The position numbers and the translations under genes are program-made. Shown in pieces: positions 45,890-57,635 of a stretch of 64,000 nucleotides of DNA (position 1 is its first letter; the number at the start of each line of letters is the position of its first letter). The DNA is taken from positions 4,464,001 through 4,528,000 of the forward strand of contig VCCP01000003.1 in NCBI GenBank assembly GCA_005765155.1, in the 5' to 3' direction. Under the pieces are notes generated by a model that was not told where the DNA came from, did no database searches, and saw only the letters and a program-made list of their open reading frames with translations. The DNA is from Zelopaecilomyces penicillatus. Its lineage: Eukaryota > Ascomycota > Sordariomycetes > Hypocreales > Pseudodiploosporaceae.

Positions 45890-46439
45890 CTATGTCAAGT
45901 TAGCTTTTGCAATCAAGAGTTGGTACAATAAAAAGCCAAAGAAGTTGGTTGATCAGACATCCAAGGAAGAATAAACCCTCATGCGTTCCAGAAAAAGGCT
46001 CAGACGGAACTCGAGTGGAAACTGCGAATAGTGATGGAAATTTCATCATGAAAACAACTTCTTTGCTTGAAAATTGAAACGTACTCACATTACGAAGGAA
46101 GGTGAGGAATAACGCTGAGTTAGTCAAGGTCGAGTGGTGGATAGCAAGCATCGTTAGGGTGAAAAATCTGTTGGAAGACGGAGATTAATAGGCTGCCAAG
46201 TGAACAAAGAATCATGAGAAAATGTTGAAGTGTGGAGGGTCAGACAAATAATACTGGCAAGTAACAGGCCTAGGGCCCGAACAGACTGCATTTCTTCATG
46301 GTCGATTCAGTTGGGAAAAGAAGACGTTTTTAACAGTGTCATCATGTAGTGAGAAGGGTGTAGGGAGAGCAGAACCTGCTGCAGAAAATGTATCAAGAAA
46401 AAATGGCTTACCTGAAGCTATGATGCGGCTCAAATTTTC
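45890..46439 (-). ncRNA. putative noncoding snoRNA host transcript (partial structure)
   Basis: On the minus strand, splice signals define tiny exons: 46439-46412 (28 nt, after CTAACCTGCAG) and 46114-46089 (26 nt, after GACTAACTCAG). They are separated by intron A, 46411-46115, with donor GTAAGC. Intron B, 46088-45890, has donor GTGAGT, branch GCTAAC and acceptor CATAG, and carries U14. The exons are too small and out of context to encode a protein. Intron-borne C/D snoRNAs in noncoding hosts are known in filamentous fungi. The outer ends of the transcript are not determined. Confidence 0.65.
45937..46065 (-). ncRNA. snR128: U14 box C/D small nucleolar RNA
   Basis: Read on the minus strand: C box ATGATGA at 46049-46043 and D box CTGA at 45956-45953. 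Domain A, ATTCGCAGTTTC, is complementary to the conserved 18S string GAAACTGCGAAT. This is the U14 element needed for early 18S processing. The guide CTTCCTTGGATGT directly before the D box is complementary over 13 nt to 18S ACATCCAAGGAAG. The fifth base upstream pairs with the C known as yeast 18S C414. A perfect 11-bp closing stem (CAAAGAAGTTG with CAACTTCTTTG) flanks both boxes, 5 nt from each. An internal GTTCC/GGAAC hairpin lies between the two guides. Size about 129 nt, near the yeast length. It lies inside a well-formed intron. Confidence 0.94.
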
Positions 46440-48101
46440 CTGCAGGTTAGTGATCTGAAATACTGCAGCCAAAGAAGTCCATCCTGCCCTCCAGCGCGTG
46501 AAACAGCTCGTGGAAAAAAAATATCATAGATCCCAGGTGATGGTTCAACAAGCAGAAGGGGGTTGGCTGTCAATGCTATTGGATTGTTTGAAGGTGAGAG
46601 TTGGAAATAAAAAAAGATGAATCGACGCGTCTCGGTAGAAGAAGTTATTCAAGAGCAGTGCGAGCAAATTTTTACAGTCCGCGCGCACTGTACAGTCATC
46701 ACGTGTGAAGTCGGACGTGTTAGCGGCGGCAGCCACAATTAGCGCTTCGGAGTTGGATGGGGCATCGGAGACACCGTTGCAGTCTTTGAGCAATTACAGT
46801 ACAGTGTGTTTTGGAGCAGACTTGAATTGAAATTGCTGCTGTATAAACTACGATTAGACATTCGAATAAGAGATCTAGATGCAAACACAACACAGAGGCA
46901 CTGCCAATCAGACTGACGCCCTTATTTTCGTGCAGCCCTCGTCGTGTGATTGACAAGCTGTAAGTTGCATGTAAGCTGGCGTATTCGGCTTTAAGAATTT
47001 CCTTTGATTTGTGGTGGCTCTTGCTCATGCTGCACCCCGATACAATGCAAGATGATGCCGCCAGCCCCCGAATTGATGGGAAAAGAAATACATATATGCA
47101 GCAAAAGGATACAAGATGGAGCGCTGACCCTGCTTAAGAGGATGACGGCTGTGCTAGTGCGGGGCGCTAAGCCAGCCATATTGCATAAACCCACTTTTCA
47201 TCCCCTTCGTTTCGCCCCTCCCCTGGTCGCTGCTGCCGGCCACCCACGCACTCGCACCCACCACCCACGCAGGAAGATCCCAACGCCGTCTCGCTCGCTG
47301 TTCCAGCAGGGTGGCCGCCATATTGACGCCTTGTCTACTGCACTGCGACGTCTCCCATCTCGACAAACCGAGTCCCAAATCCGCCCATCTCCGTAACTCT
47401 CCCTCCCTCTCCCTCTTTACCGTCCCTTCGCCTTCTGCTTGCATCTGCCTGCGACTTGACTGCCGTTAGGACCAATTTTGCTTCGCGCAGCAGAGGCAAT
47501 AGGGCGAGCGACGCGGACCTGCCTCAGACTCCCGGCAGCTTCGGTCGCGGTGACATCGTTGGCTGGGCTGACAAGCAGACAGCAGCTCTTTCTAAGAAGG
47601 GCATCGCCATTCCCATTCTGGATTGCATTATCTCTCTTGGCTTTGGTTATCGAGTTCCGTTGCTGCAGCATTTTCTCTTGCCAACTGCTTTTGCCTGAGG
47701 TTTCGCGACTTGCTTCTCGCCGACATTTGTCACCACTATTCGCTTTTGTGTGTCAGGCTTGGGGTGCTTTCACCAGTCGCACCACTTTCGTGCCGTTTTG
47801 TCTGTCGCCGATGCATCGTTGCCACCGCATATCTCGTCGCTCTTCCTTGTTCTAGCCTGGCTTCGATTCTATTTTGCTTATCGCGAGACACCATTTATCG
47901 TCAAAATCACATATCGCGCCCTCGTCATCAATCCGACTACCACCATTACCGCGACGCGAAAAAAATCGGCTCTACCAAAGGATCAGCGACTTCTTGTTCA
48001 CGTCTGTGACTACCTCTTCCTTGTTTGGCGCATGCGCATGCTATAGTGTCCACGGGCGCTCGTCGATATCCACGTTGTGGATAGCCGACTTTGGATAAGA
48101 A

Positions 48102-50730
48102 ATGATGGCGACTAGTATGGGCCCCAATTTCACGGGGCACCCTGCTGCAATGGGACATCCAGGAGTCGCGGGTCATCCTATGGGCGCTCCTGGAATGCCT
48201 CCCAATGCTGGACAGCAAGGCGCACCTGGCGGAATGCCTCACCAGTTTGCTGGTGGCCACATGACTGTTGCAGGCCCAGGCGCACAGGTTAATCCTGCTA
48301 TGATGGGCGGAATGCCACCGGGCCCTAACCACAATGCTCATGCGTTGCAACATTTGAGTCCTGCCCAGCCACAGATGTTCCAGCAGCAACAGCAGCAGCA
48401 ACAGCAGCAGCAACAGCAGCAGCAACAGCAGCAGCACTTGCAGAGCCAGTGTAAGTGATGATCGCTACAGCATATTGCTTCATATCTTTATTCAAAGCTA
48501 ACCCCTCAATGGTCCTAGTTAATAACCCGAGTGCCATGGCTGCTATGCGACAACAACAGCTTCTTCAGCAGCAACAGGCAGCACAGGCTAGGCAGGCTCT
48601 GATAGCGCAACAGTTTCAAGCAAATATGCAGGGCATGCCCATGGGAATGCAGATGCCTCAACTAAGTCCGCAACAGATTCATCAACTAAGGCAACAGAGA
48701 ATGACACCAGTAAGCTTTGCGCATTTGCCGTATTTTTATTTCAAACCTTTTGCTCATCAGATCACATTAGAACCATCCCCAGGCGCAGGCTATGATGGCA
48801 CAGCAGCTTGCTCTTCAACATGCGCAGCAAGCGCAACAACAAGCAGCTCAGCAGCAGCAGCAGCAACAAGCACAACAGCAAGTGCAACAGGCTCAACAAG
48901 CGGCACATAATCAACAGATGCAAGCTGGTCAGAACCCTGCTCAGCATATGGTGATGAATGCTCAGGGGATGCCGAATATGCAGCAACAAAATCAAATGGG
49001 AGCTGGGGCTCAAAACCCAATGGCTGCACAACAGCAGCAGAATCAGCAGCCTCAAGGCCAGCTTCAACCCCAACCGCAGCCTCAGCAACAGCCTCAGCAA
49101 CAGCCTGGTCAACCAACCCAGCAAACACCTCAACAACCAACCCAAGCAGGAACTCCAGCGCCTGTAGGGCAACAGACGCCATCCCAAACACCAGCACCAA
49201 CACCTGCGCAACCCAATCAGCTTCCGCAAGGTCAACCTCAACCACAACCACAACAGGCTCAGCCAACTGCCCAGCCGCAAATGACTCCTGCAGCCGCCCA
49301 ACAGTTAGCTATGACTAATAACATGATACAGCAACAGCGGAGAGAGTCCATGAAGGCCTCATGTCTATTGAGGCTGGTGCAGTTTGGCGAACGCCTAAGT
49401 GGATATCCGGTAAGCCTATGTTTCTGTCTTGACAAAGTCATGCCTAATTCTACGCTGCTAACACTAGTTGGATAGGGCTCTAAAGGAAAAGATGACCTCT
49501 CGTACTGGAACCTCTTCGTGGCACGGTTTTTCTCACCCAGTGCTGTATTCCGCCACTCTCTGCGAATTAGTGACGTCGAGGATATGAATGATAAGCAGTA
49601 CGAAATTTTTTATCCAGCTATTGCTCGATATTTCCACACGCATTTCCACAGTGGTGTCAAGAGCATGCAACTTATCCTGGATAGCGGGGTGACCGACAGG
49701 CCACTGCCGGGGGACTGTTACTGTATTGAAAACTCCAAAGCTAGCCTTGTCTATTGGTTTGAGACTGGTTCTCATGTACGTCCATTGATTGTGACTGCTT
49801 CTACTACATATCTATACGATGATGCTAACAATCCGTCATTTATAGCTCGTTGCCACAGGCACACTGCGTGCGCAATTTGACTCTGAACAAAAACTCGAAT
49901 TATTTGAGTTTGTCACAACGGGACATGATGAGTACATTTCTCGAAAGCAAGTTATCGAAGCAGCAAAACCAGCTCATCTTTGGATGAAAGACTGGCACAA
50001 GGCCAATTCCATGGACACAAAGCAGTCGCCTGAAATGTCTAAGAAGGGCAAAGGGCGGCAACTAAAGTCCCCCCAAAAAGAGCCGCCAGAAGTATTGGTG
50101 GACCTCCCAGATTCTGCCGTGAACAGCAAAGGCGTGACTGAGGCTGTGCATCAGTTTCTTGAGGTATGAATTGTCACATGGGATTTAACCGATAACCTCG
50201 CTTGCAAAGACCGCAGAAGCTAACAGTGTATATCACAGATCGTTGAGGTCATGGGCCAAATGAATCCACTGTTTGGATTCTACCATGCCAACCCTGGACT
50301 AAGCCCTTATTCGGCCCTGGAGCAATACGTCTCAACCCAGATCAATGGTATGGCGCCTGTAATGAACGGCCAACAAGGACCTCCCAGAACCCCCAGTTTT
50401 GGTCAATTCCCCATGGGTGCAAGCCCTGCTTCGGCACACATGAACCTACCTGGATCACCGCATATGGGAAGTCCAGCTCCTGGACATATGCAAGCTCCCG
50501 GAATGCAGCTTCAACAGAGCCAGCAAGGAACGAGCTCAAGCGGACCAAGCGCCAATACGTCACCAGCATCCAACAAACGCCGACGCCCCTCTGCCGTGAA
50601 AGGTGAAGATGATGGCTCGGGAGCAGGCACGCCAGCGGGGTCTGGGGGTCAAGTCAATGGTATTCAAAACAGAGGCAACAAACCACCTACCCCTCGAATG
50701 CAAAAACGTGTCAAAGCCAACCCGTCATGA
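48102..50730 (+). CDS. ptaB: LIM-domain-binding protein, PtaB/Mfg1-like regulator
   Basis: Six exons: 48102-48450, 48519-48709, 48783-49409, 49476-49775, 49846-50163 and 50239-50730, about 758 aa. Exon 3 could also start at 48771, adding four residues, because both AG sites keep frame. The N-terminal third is Gly/Met/Pro-rich, then polyglutamine and Q/P-rich. The conserved LIM-binding domain is at about 395-610: GSKGKDDLSYWNLFVARFFS, YEIFYPAIARYFHTHFHSG, LVYWFETGSHLVATGTLRAQF and HLWMKDWHKA. The C-terminus has NKRRRPSAVK, a likely nuclear signal. Homologs work with the Flo8/SomA factor to control adhesion, development and biofilm genes. Identification is by domain and Q-rich layout. Confidence 0.88.
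48381..48435 (+). repeat. CAG/CAA trinucleotide tract (polyglutamine)
   Basis: About 18 CAG/CAA codons near the end of exon 1 of the LIM-binding gene. The mix of CAG and CAA (unit CAGCAGCAGCAA) probably limits slippage. A shorter Q-rich stretch lies in exon 3. Confidence 0.9.
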
Positions 50731-51706
50731 GAATCAAAATAGGAGGGGCACTATGACTCTTTGAAGAGTCCCTGACACCCCGATCACGAAATGCCGGCAT
50801 ATCTTGTGCCATTTCATGTCATCATTATCATCATGGAGCATGGCGGCGTCTGTGTTTTTATGCTTGCGGATACTTTCATATCGGTTGAGCTTTGGAAAGA
50901 ATTAAGGATTGGTGAATTAGGCGCGTACTTCAAGGCTGCCTGTTTGATTGGTATTGTCCCCTCGAATGCTTGGCTCAACTTTTGCTCGAATCTGGTGTGG
51001 CCATCAATAACCAGGTATATTGCATTATTCACATATTGATGTGAATACAAATATGGAAACATAAGGCTGCAGCCATCTATTGTTACCGACGATTGATACG
51101 ACTTAGTCGGTGCGCCAAATAACACCCAGCATTCTGATGAGCAAGAAACTGAGGTATATAGGAGCCATAAAGCCAACTGGGGGACAAGAAACAGTGGGCG
51201 GGCTCTCTTTTAATTTGGGTAACGGATTCACTCTTGTACGATAAAATTAAGGAGGGGGGAGGGCTCGGTTTGGCAAGGGTCCCGGTGTTTTGCTGTGTTT
51301 CTTTTCTGCGAGGATCATTTTGATATCTCCCCCTTATTGGTCTCACTATTTTGCCCACGTATGCTTACGCTACAAAATATGGCATTCATGCCGCTGCTAG
51401 TGCGTTGCGGTTGAGACCATGAGTGTCTTGGGGAGAAGCACTAAAAGAAGATAAAGAGAGGTGTGCTTGACGTGGATGTTGTGACTTTGTCCGTTCCTTA
51501 AGCACATTGATATTGGAATTAAAGAAGAAAAACCGAGAGGGAGGTGCAGGAGTGGAGGTGGCGGGTATGGGAATGTTAAATCAGTTGATACCTTTTTCAT
51601 TATTTTTGCGAAACTAAATAAATACTTCAAAACTACCCGTCTTGTCATCGAGATTGACTGAAAGATTTCCTCAGTGGCTTGGTTCGTGATACATGCTTTT
51701 GTTGCT
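50731..51706. other. intergenic region between convergent genes
   Basis: 3' flanks of the LIM-binding gene and of the 265-aa minus-strand gene. Only small random frames are present. Confidence 0.5.
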
Positions 51707-52504
51707 TCACGCAACTGCCTCGGCTGGCGCATCAACATCGACAAGCACAAACGCAGTGTAGCCTCTCCTCCTGACTTCCTCCATCATATACTCGACCTTG
51801 CCACCAATTTGTCTCAGAGCTTCTTCATCCTGCTCGTCTCTATCAAGACGCACGACCCAGACAGCATTCCCGGGCATCACCGGCCCGCTCTCGGGCAAGA
51901 CGGCCAATCCCAGAGTCGCCGCCGGCCTATCCACGGCGCCGGAACGACCGCCATTCACCTCCCCGGGTGGTAAAACAAGTAGCCGCACCTGTGCGGGCTT
52001 GACGGCACCACCGCAGCCATGGGCCACCAGATCAATGCCGTGGTGCGCCGTACTCCAATGTCCGAGGTCTGCTAGTAACCTATCCTTGCTGGGAGCAGTG
52101 TCGTACGCGGCGTCTGTGACAGCGCAGCATATCTGTCCGTCATCACGGCGGCGATAGAAGATGGCTCGGAGGGTAATCGTTGCCCTGATAGTAGTGGAGG
52201 AGCTGCCGGGGGGCAGGGGGGACACGGTCACCGGGACGGCTAGGCTTGCGGCAGCGGCAGCGGCAGTGTAGGTGAACAGGACGGGTGGTGGTAATTGTGG
52301 TGCGGAGACAAAGATGGGCACCGGAGGAGGAGGAGGAGGCAGCATAAGGACTGATGGCGGAGTGGCGATGACGGCAGCTGTTACGCTTGGAAGAACTGGT
52401 ATGAAGAGAGGCTGCTGCTGCGGTACCCCTGAGATGGCGGAATAGAAAATCCGCGGCGATCGTGTCTGCCAGGCGAATATCGGCGGTTGAAAAAGGCTGG
52501 CCAT
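51707..52504 (-). CDS. hypothetical protein, 265 aa
   Basis: Single exon from ATG 52504. It has a Pro-rich part (MLPPPPPPVPIF) near residue 55, an Ala-rich stretch, then a likely globular C-terminal half. The latter reads ATITLRAIFYRRRDDGQICC, GHWSTAHHGIDLVAHGCGG, VRLLVLPPGEV, GNAVWVVRLDRDEQDEEALRQIGGKVEYMMEEV and ends VLVDVDAPAEAVA. I know no matching domain. There is no signal peptide or membrane segment. The alternation of strand- and helix-like blocks suggests a real folded protein, but the strand and start rest on frame length only. Confidence 0.6.
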   Translation of the reverse strand: MASLFQPPIFAWQTRSPRIFYSAISGVPQQQPLFIPVLPSVTAAVIATPPSVLMLPPPPPPVPIFVSAPQLPPPVLFTYTAAAAAASLAVPVTVSPLPPGSSSTTIRATITLRAIFYRRRDDGQICCAVTDAAYDTAPSKDRLLADLGHWSTAHHGIDLVAHGCGGAVKPAQVRLLVLPPGEVNGGRSGAVDRPAATLGLAVLPESGPVMPGNAVWVVRLDRDEQDEEALRQIGGKVEYMMEEVRRRGYTAFVLVDVDAPAEAVA

Positions 52505-53352
52505 TCTCGTTATTCGTATAGTAGAAAGGGTAGTGAAATAAAGAAAGGGGGAGAAAGAAAGGTGGGCTGGTTTTCAGCTAGAACACGATTTATGCTCTGC
52601 TCTAATCAAGATCATGAGAATGAAATTAGGTAGTTGTTGTATCAAGAGAGAAGAAATTGGAGGATCTAGAGGGGAAAAGCTGGCTTGTTTGCCTTTGTTG
52701 CATCGAGTTTGTATAGGGATGTTCATGATGGACTGACAATAACAAGCAGAAAGACTGGAAACGTCAAAAAAAAAGTGTGATTCACGCCATAGCGCATGTT
52801 GAGCATCTCAAATTCACAAACCCGTCCAAATAGATCAAATATGTTGTTATTCGAGTAGCAGAGCAAGCCTATGACGACTTCTCATAGACTTCGACCAACA
52901 AATTATACAAAGCTGTCTGTCTGGCCGTATGAAAGCCAATTGACGCAGTGAACATATCATTGTCAACTTACAAGCAGCAAACCAAGCATCATCATAATGT
53001 CATTCCACAGAGACCTATACATGTACAAGCTAATTTGACGCTCTAAAAGCAATTGACATTTGTTCTTGTCATCAGATTGGAGTGCCTCAATCGGTGTTTC
53101 TCCATCGAAAACAATGTAAATTCCCGCCATATCATTTATCCATGCCAATCAGCGTTATCAGTAATATTGTTTCAACCCAGTGGCTATTCCCTCTCCATCC
53201 TTCATGTTGATAGCATTCAAGGGTTTCAATATAAGTATACCTTGTGCAGGCTTTTGATCCAGTATTTCCGCCAGCTCTAAATCATTACCTTTCAAGACAG
53301 AGTAGAAGAGTCCTTTTCTCGTATTAAAGGCCTTCCAACTGTTTAGCTTCCC
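52505..53352. other. intergenic region
   Basis: Promoter side of the 265-aa gene and 3' flank of the PFK-2/FBPase-2 gene. AT-rich, with no supported gene. Confidence 0.5.
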
Positions 53353-55017
53353 TTAGAGACTCTCCTGCCCTGGGTTCTCATGCTTTGCCGTGCTGCCCTT
53401 GCCCCTCCACGTGCTGACGGCGGGAATATTGGCCTCGTAGCGTATTTCTTCTGTCCCGTAGGCTCTCGGCGTCAATTTGATGAGAGTGTGCAGCGGCACA
53501 TTCATCCATGGGCTCTTCGTCTGGTCCTTCTTCATAAAGTATGCATAGATACATCGCAACACGGCCTGATGAGTCACTATGAGAATGTCCTCGCTACGTT
53601 CCAATTCCATGATAATGGGCTCCAGACGAATTACGACGTCGCGATATGACTCGCCACCACGATATCGGTAGTTGTACTTGTCTTCATCACGAGCAGCAAA
53701 GTCATCAGGGTAAATATCCTTGATCTCCTGATATGTTAGACCATCACAAACACCCGAGTCTAGTTCGTCCAAAGCCTTCCATTGGAGCTGGTTGTAGTGC
53801 AGAGGGAGATGTCGAGCCGTGGCAATTGTTCGTTTCAGAGTTGATGTCCAGACCGTCAGGGGCCGATCATCCTTTGATGAAGCACGATGTGTTAGTTAAT
53901 GTCGTGAAGCCAATATTGTGCTTTAGATTTAGGTACTGGAGAAGTGGGTGTTTTATGGAGCTAACTTACTCCGACTGATTCTCTGACCAAATCAGGCAGC
54001 TTTTTGGCGTAAAGCTCGCCTCGAGGCGACAGCATCATGTCGCCGCCAATCCGCCCATCCAAGTTGTAAAGGGATTCTCCGTGCTGTATTAGTAGTACAG
54101 TTAGTTGTTATCAGATTCCTCGGCGGCAGATTTTAGAAGGGCCAGCAGTTCAAACTTACTCTTGATAACCAGACAGATCTTGGGCGAATGTGCAAATTCA
54201 TCAGATAGTAAACTACGCGACTCTGTAAGTAGTCCTGAATGCGGTTGATGATGACCTGCTTCCCAATGTTCATGATCTTAAGGTAGGTATAGTCATCCTC
54301 GTCGCCATCGCCGTTGATGGTCTTATAGACCCTCTCGTAATGGCTGATCCGGTTGCGAAAGTCAAGGGCGGCGGCCTCGGGATCCTGGCCGCGATAGTCT
54401 GGGCTGGTGGTCTTGACATCGCGGATATTGTCCATGATGACATCCTCATCATCGCACTTGCTCTCGACAAAAAGCACCTCGATACCATGAGAGGTGCATG
54501 TGTCCGAAACCCACTTGCGGCGCTCCTTGGTCGAGTTGGTGGCATCGAGGATGCCGACAACGCCGCCGGTACGGAACCAAGCCAGCATATCGGCCACAGC
54601 GGCCTCGGCAGCGGCGCGGCGCTGACGCTCGCCTTCGGCATTGTTGGTGTCGAAGAAGTCAGCAGGAGGCTGTGGCGCATTGTTACGCCGATAGTTGCCG
54701 ACGTTAAAGGTTGCAGCCGGGATGGAGAGCCATTGGAGATAGCGCTGAGCTGTTTGCACCAGCCATGTCAACTATCATACGAGGCGAAAGCAAGGCTGCA
54801 GGCGGGGGGATTTGAAAGTGAATGGAGAAATGGAACGCGGCAGAGGGGCAGGGAGAGAGAGAGAGAGAGCAGACAGAAGAAAGAAAGAGTTGAGGATGAA
54901 GCCTCACATACCTAGTTGAGCAATGTAACTCTTGCCGCGTGCGGGCAACCCGACCATGACGACACATATTTTGGTGTCCTCGACCTGGACGCCCATGCCA
55001 TTAGTTTTAGAAGGCAT
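53353..55017 (-). CDS. bifunctional 6-phosphofructo-2-kinase / fructose-2,6-bisphosphatase
   Basis: Four exons, 55017-54912, 54749-54160, 54083-53970 and 53871-53353, give 442 aa. The N-terminal kinase has the P-loop VGLPARGKSYIAQL (about 22-35), VGNYRR, and VGILDATNSTKERRKW. The phosphatase begins with WLSR joined to HGESLYNLDGRIGGD, restoring the catalytic RHGES. It continues with TSTLKRTIATA, LDELDSGVCDGLTYQEI and LIVTHQAVLRCIYAYF, which carries the second catalytic His. Both active sites appear complete, unlike yeast Pfk26, which lacks the phosphatase His. The enzyme sets fructose-2,6-bisphosphate and so the balance of glycolysis and gluconeogenesis in the cytosol. It is somewhat compact, with no long N-terminal regulatory extension. 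Confidence 0.93.
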
Positions 55018-57635
55018 GATCACGGTAGGTTTGATGGTGGCAGCCGAGGGGACCGGCGTGGCAGCTGTGAATGAAACGTTGGCGGGTTAATAGCAGAGGC
55101 ATCCGGCGTGGCGGGCCAAGGCATGAAGCAGCAAAAGGAGATCAGAGAAGAGAAAGAGAAAGAGAAAGGGAGAGATGGAAGGTGAGAACTTGAGCTTGAA
55201 GCTGCCCGGCCTTGAGGTGGGTATATGATTTGAGACTTGGGGATTCTGGCTGCAGGAAGGGTTCAGGCGGGTTGTGCAAGGCGGACAAAGGGGATGGATG
55301 GACCAAAGGGTGAGGCGAAGATGTGTGTGTGCGTGCGTATTTGTGTGCGTGTGTGAGAGGAAGAGAAAAGACGGTGATTGTGGTTGCGTTGCGTGTGAGA
55401 TTTGAGAGCGAGTGAGTGTGAGAGTGAGGTGTGTGGTGTAGATGGCCAACATGGCGTGCACCAGTTCAGAGGCCATCCAGCAACGACTGGGCGGTTGGAT
55501 TGCCAATGCCTCAGTGGTCATTAGCGGCTGATGGCCGAGGCTACAGCGGGTGTGTGCCATCCTGCAGGCGACGGTGGATAGTGGAAACAGCGACGGACGA
55601 CCACCATCGTCAGCATCATCATCATCATGAGCAATGACAGAGCTTAAACTGCCTGGACCGGACAGGCGGATGCCGGTGCTTGATGAATTGCCTCTGAAGC
55701 CTTGGTTTCAGGCATTGGCTCGCCCATTATGTGTCCCATAGAGGTAATATGGGCAGTAATCACACCATGCCTTCTCTTGATTCACACACTTGTCGACAAC
55801 TGCACAGAGAGATCTCTGAGACTGGGCAGAAGTGGCGGCCTAGTGGCGACAGACCACTGTAGGCCGGCAGCCCAAACACCTAAACGGCCTCCCCCAAAAG
55901 ACCCCCTAGCACTTCAGCGGGGTGTCCCCCGCCTCTCCTGTGGCACCAACCCTCATCGTCATGGCTCAGTCCCGAATACTTCCGGCAAACCGATGACTTG
56001 ATATGTGCATCTCCATCAACTTAATCTGGACGTCCCTCCTTCCAATGTGAAGTAGGTGTTTTTGTGAGAGGATAGCTGGCTTTGCAGAAAAACTCCTCTT
56101 GTTTTATCGCTTCTTGGGCAGCATTAGGAGCAGGCAATTGGAATAAATAACCATGCCCCTCCACTTGTCGACAGCTCAGGCGCGTGGCCAGCAAGGCCAG
56201 TCTGGACACAACGATGACCGGCCATGCCGTGGCCATATCATGTACAAAGACCCGTGCAAAGCCAGCAAATGGTGAGGCAACTGCAGGAACATGGCGCAAA
56301 CTGGGCCTTGCTTCTGTTCTGCTGGGATTGGATTGGGTTGGATTGAACTGCTTCTACCCACTTAGATAGATGCCTGCTCCCCGGAACTATCCGATTGAAC
56401 ATTCCCACGCAAATTGTCTCCCAACGTCAAGCTTTCCGCTGAGAGAGCATGCATTTCCCATGCTTCCAGCGGTTTTTGGCTTGTTCGTCTAAAGGGGAAG
56501 CCGGAACCTCCGCCCGTATTGACAAACCCTTTCGTAAGCCTTTAATTTCTACCTTGCTTTCTTTCTCTCTTTGTGCCGCTTGGTCACAATGCGAATAGGT
56601 GATGCTCTTGTAATCGGACCCCAAAACGAAAGCTCGCGGCATTCCACGATAGTGGATCCCTCCGTTTTGCGGGCTTTTGCCATGCCAACATTCTCACCGC
56701 CAGTCACTTGACGATGCCCGCCTCCTGCCCTTGACTTCTTGGCGGGGAATGAATGGAGGGCGAACCCAGCTGGTGGCGACCGAAGCTCAAAGAGAAAAAG
56801 AAAAAAGATAACAGTGGGAATGGGAATATGACAGGGGAAAGGGGAAAGACAGAGAGAAGCTGCGGGCAGAAAGAAACGAGAAACGGCGTCGTAAATACAC
56901 ACCTTGCTGAAGCTCCAGGTATTGGCCCTGGCCCTGCCTGACGGCGAGGCTGTACCTGTAGGTGACGGTGGTCCGGCTGCAACACCCCTCATCGTATCTT
57001 AAGGAGCCAGGGAATTGATGCTGTGGCTGTGACGTTGTACTATTCTCCTTTTATTCAAATCACTGCTTCGCCTTCTGGCAGTCGGGTTTCCGTGTTGATG
57101 TGTCGGTTGGTTTCTCTCCAAATCGGCATAGTCAGGGTGATGAGGGAAACAGAAAAGGACATATAGACCGCATTGATACAATGATTTCCAGTTTATCTAT
57201 CCATCACACCTCCAGCTGCTTGTAGGGCGCTGGCCAGTCCTCAGTTGCCCAGCTTACGTATCGCATCATTGAAGCTCCCCATTATTAGTGGTCGACAACC
57301 CCCGATAAGGACCACCGTATTTGTCAAAGCACCACAAAGCTGGCCGTTCACAAACTAAATAAAACGACATAATACTTATTCTCTTGAATTTCTACCTCCT
57401 AGGAGAAGTTCAAGCACACATAGCAAGAATCGAAACTAGCTAAACATACAGTTGGTTTGAAAATTATCACCTCCAACTTCATCAGGCCCACTTACTCATT
57501 CCTTAGCCTCCCTACAACACCATCCCCTTGAATCATTGCCCAGCCAAAAGTCCATCACATGCACCAGCGAAGTGCCTGCCTCCTGGCATCAGCCTTTTGT
57601 AATCGATCATAGGGGGTTTGTTCATCACCGCTCGT
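55018..57635. other. intergenic region, 2.6 kb
   Basis: The part next to 55017 is a purine-rich leader on the plus strand (GA tracts, (CAT)n near 55612). The rest has only scattered short frames. No gene, RNA or mobile element recognised. Confidence 0.5.

Larger units (their letters stand above)
45638..48101. other. intergenic region with snoRNA host and PtaB leader
   Basis: The left half contains the minus-strand U14 snoRNA and its multi-intron host. The right half (about 47.0-48.1 kb) is a CT-rich promoter and long 5' leader of the next gene. Its short frames look like upstream ORFs or chance, not genes. Confidence 0.6.

Noticed and set aside
47456..48098. Several overlapping frames of 70-160 codons before the LIM-binding gene
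   Set aside because: They overlap in different frames, are CT-rich and have no domain. Best read as promoter and 5' leader.
54108..54116. ATCTGATAA on the minus strand
   Set aside because: It lies inside a short intron of the PFK-2/FBPase-2 gene, next to the branch-point region, and has no partner site. Probably chance.
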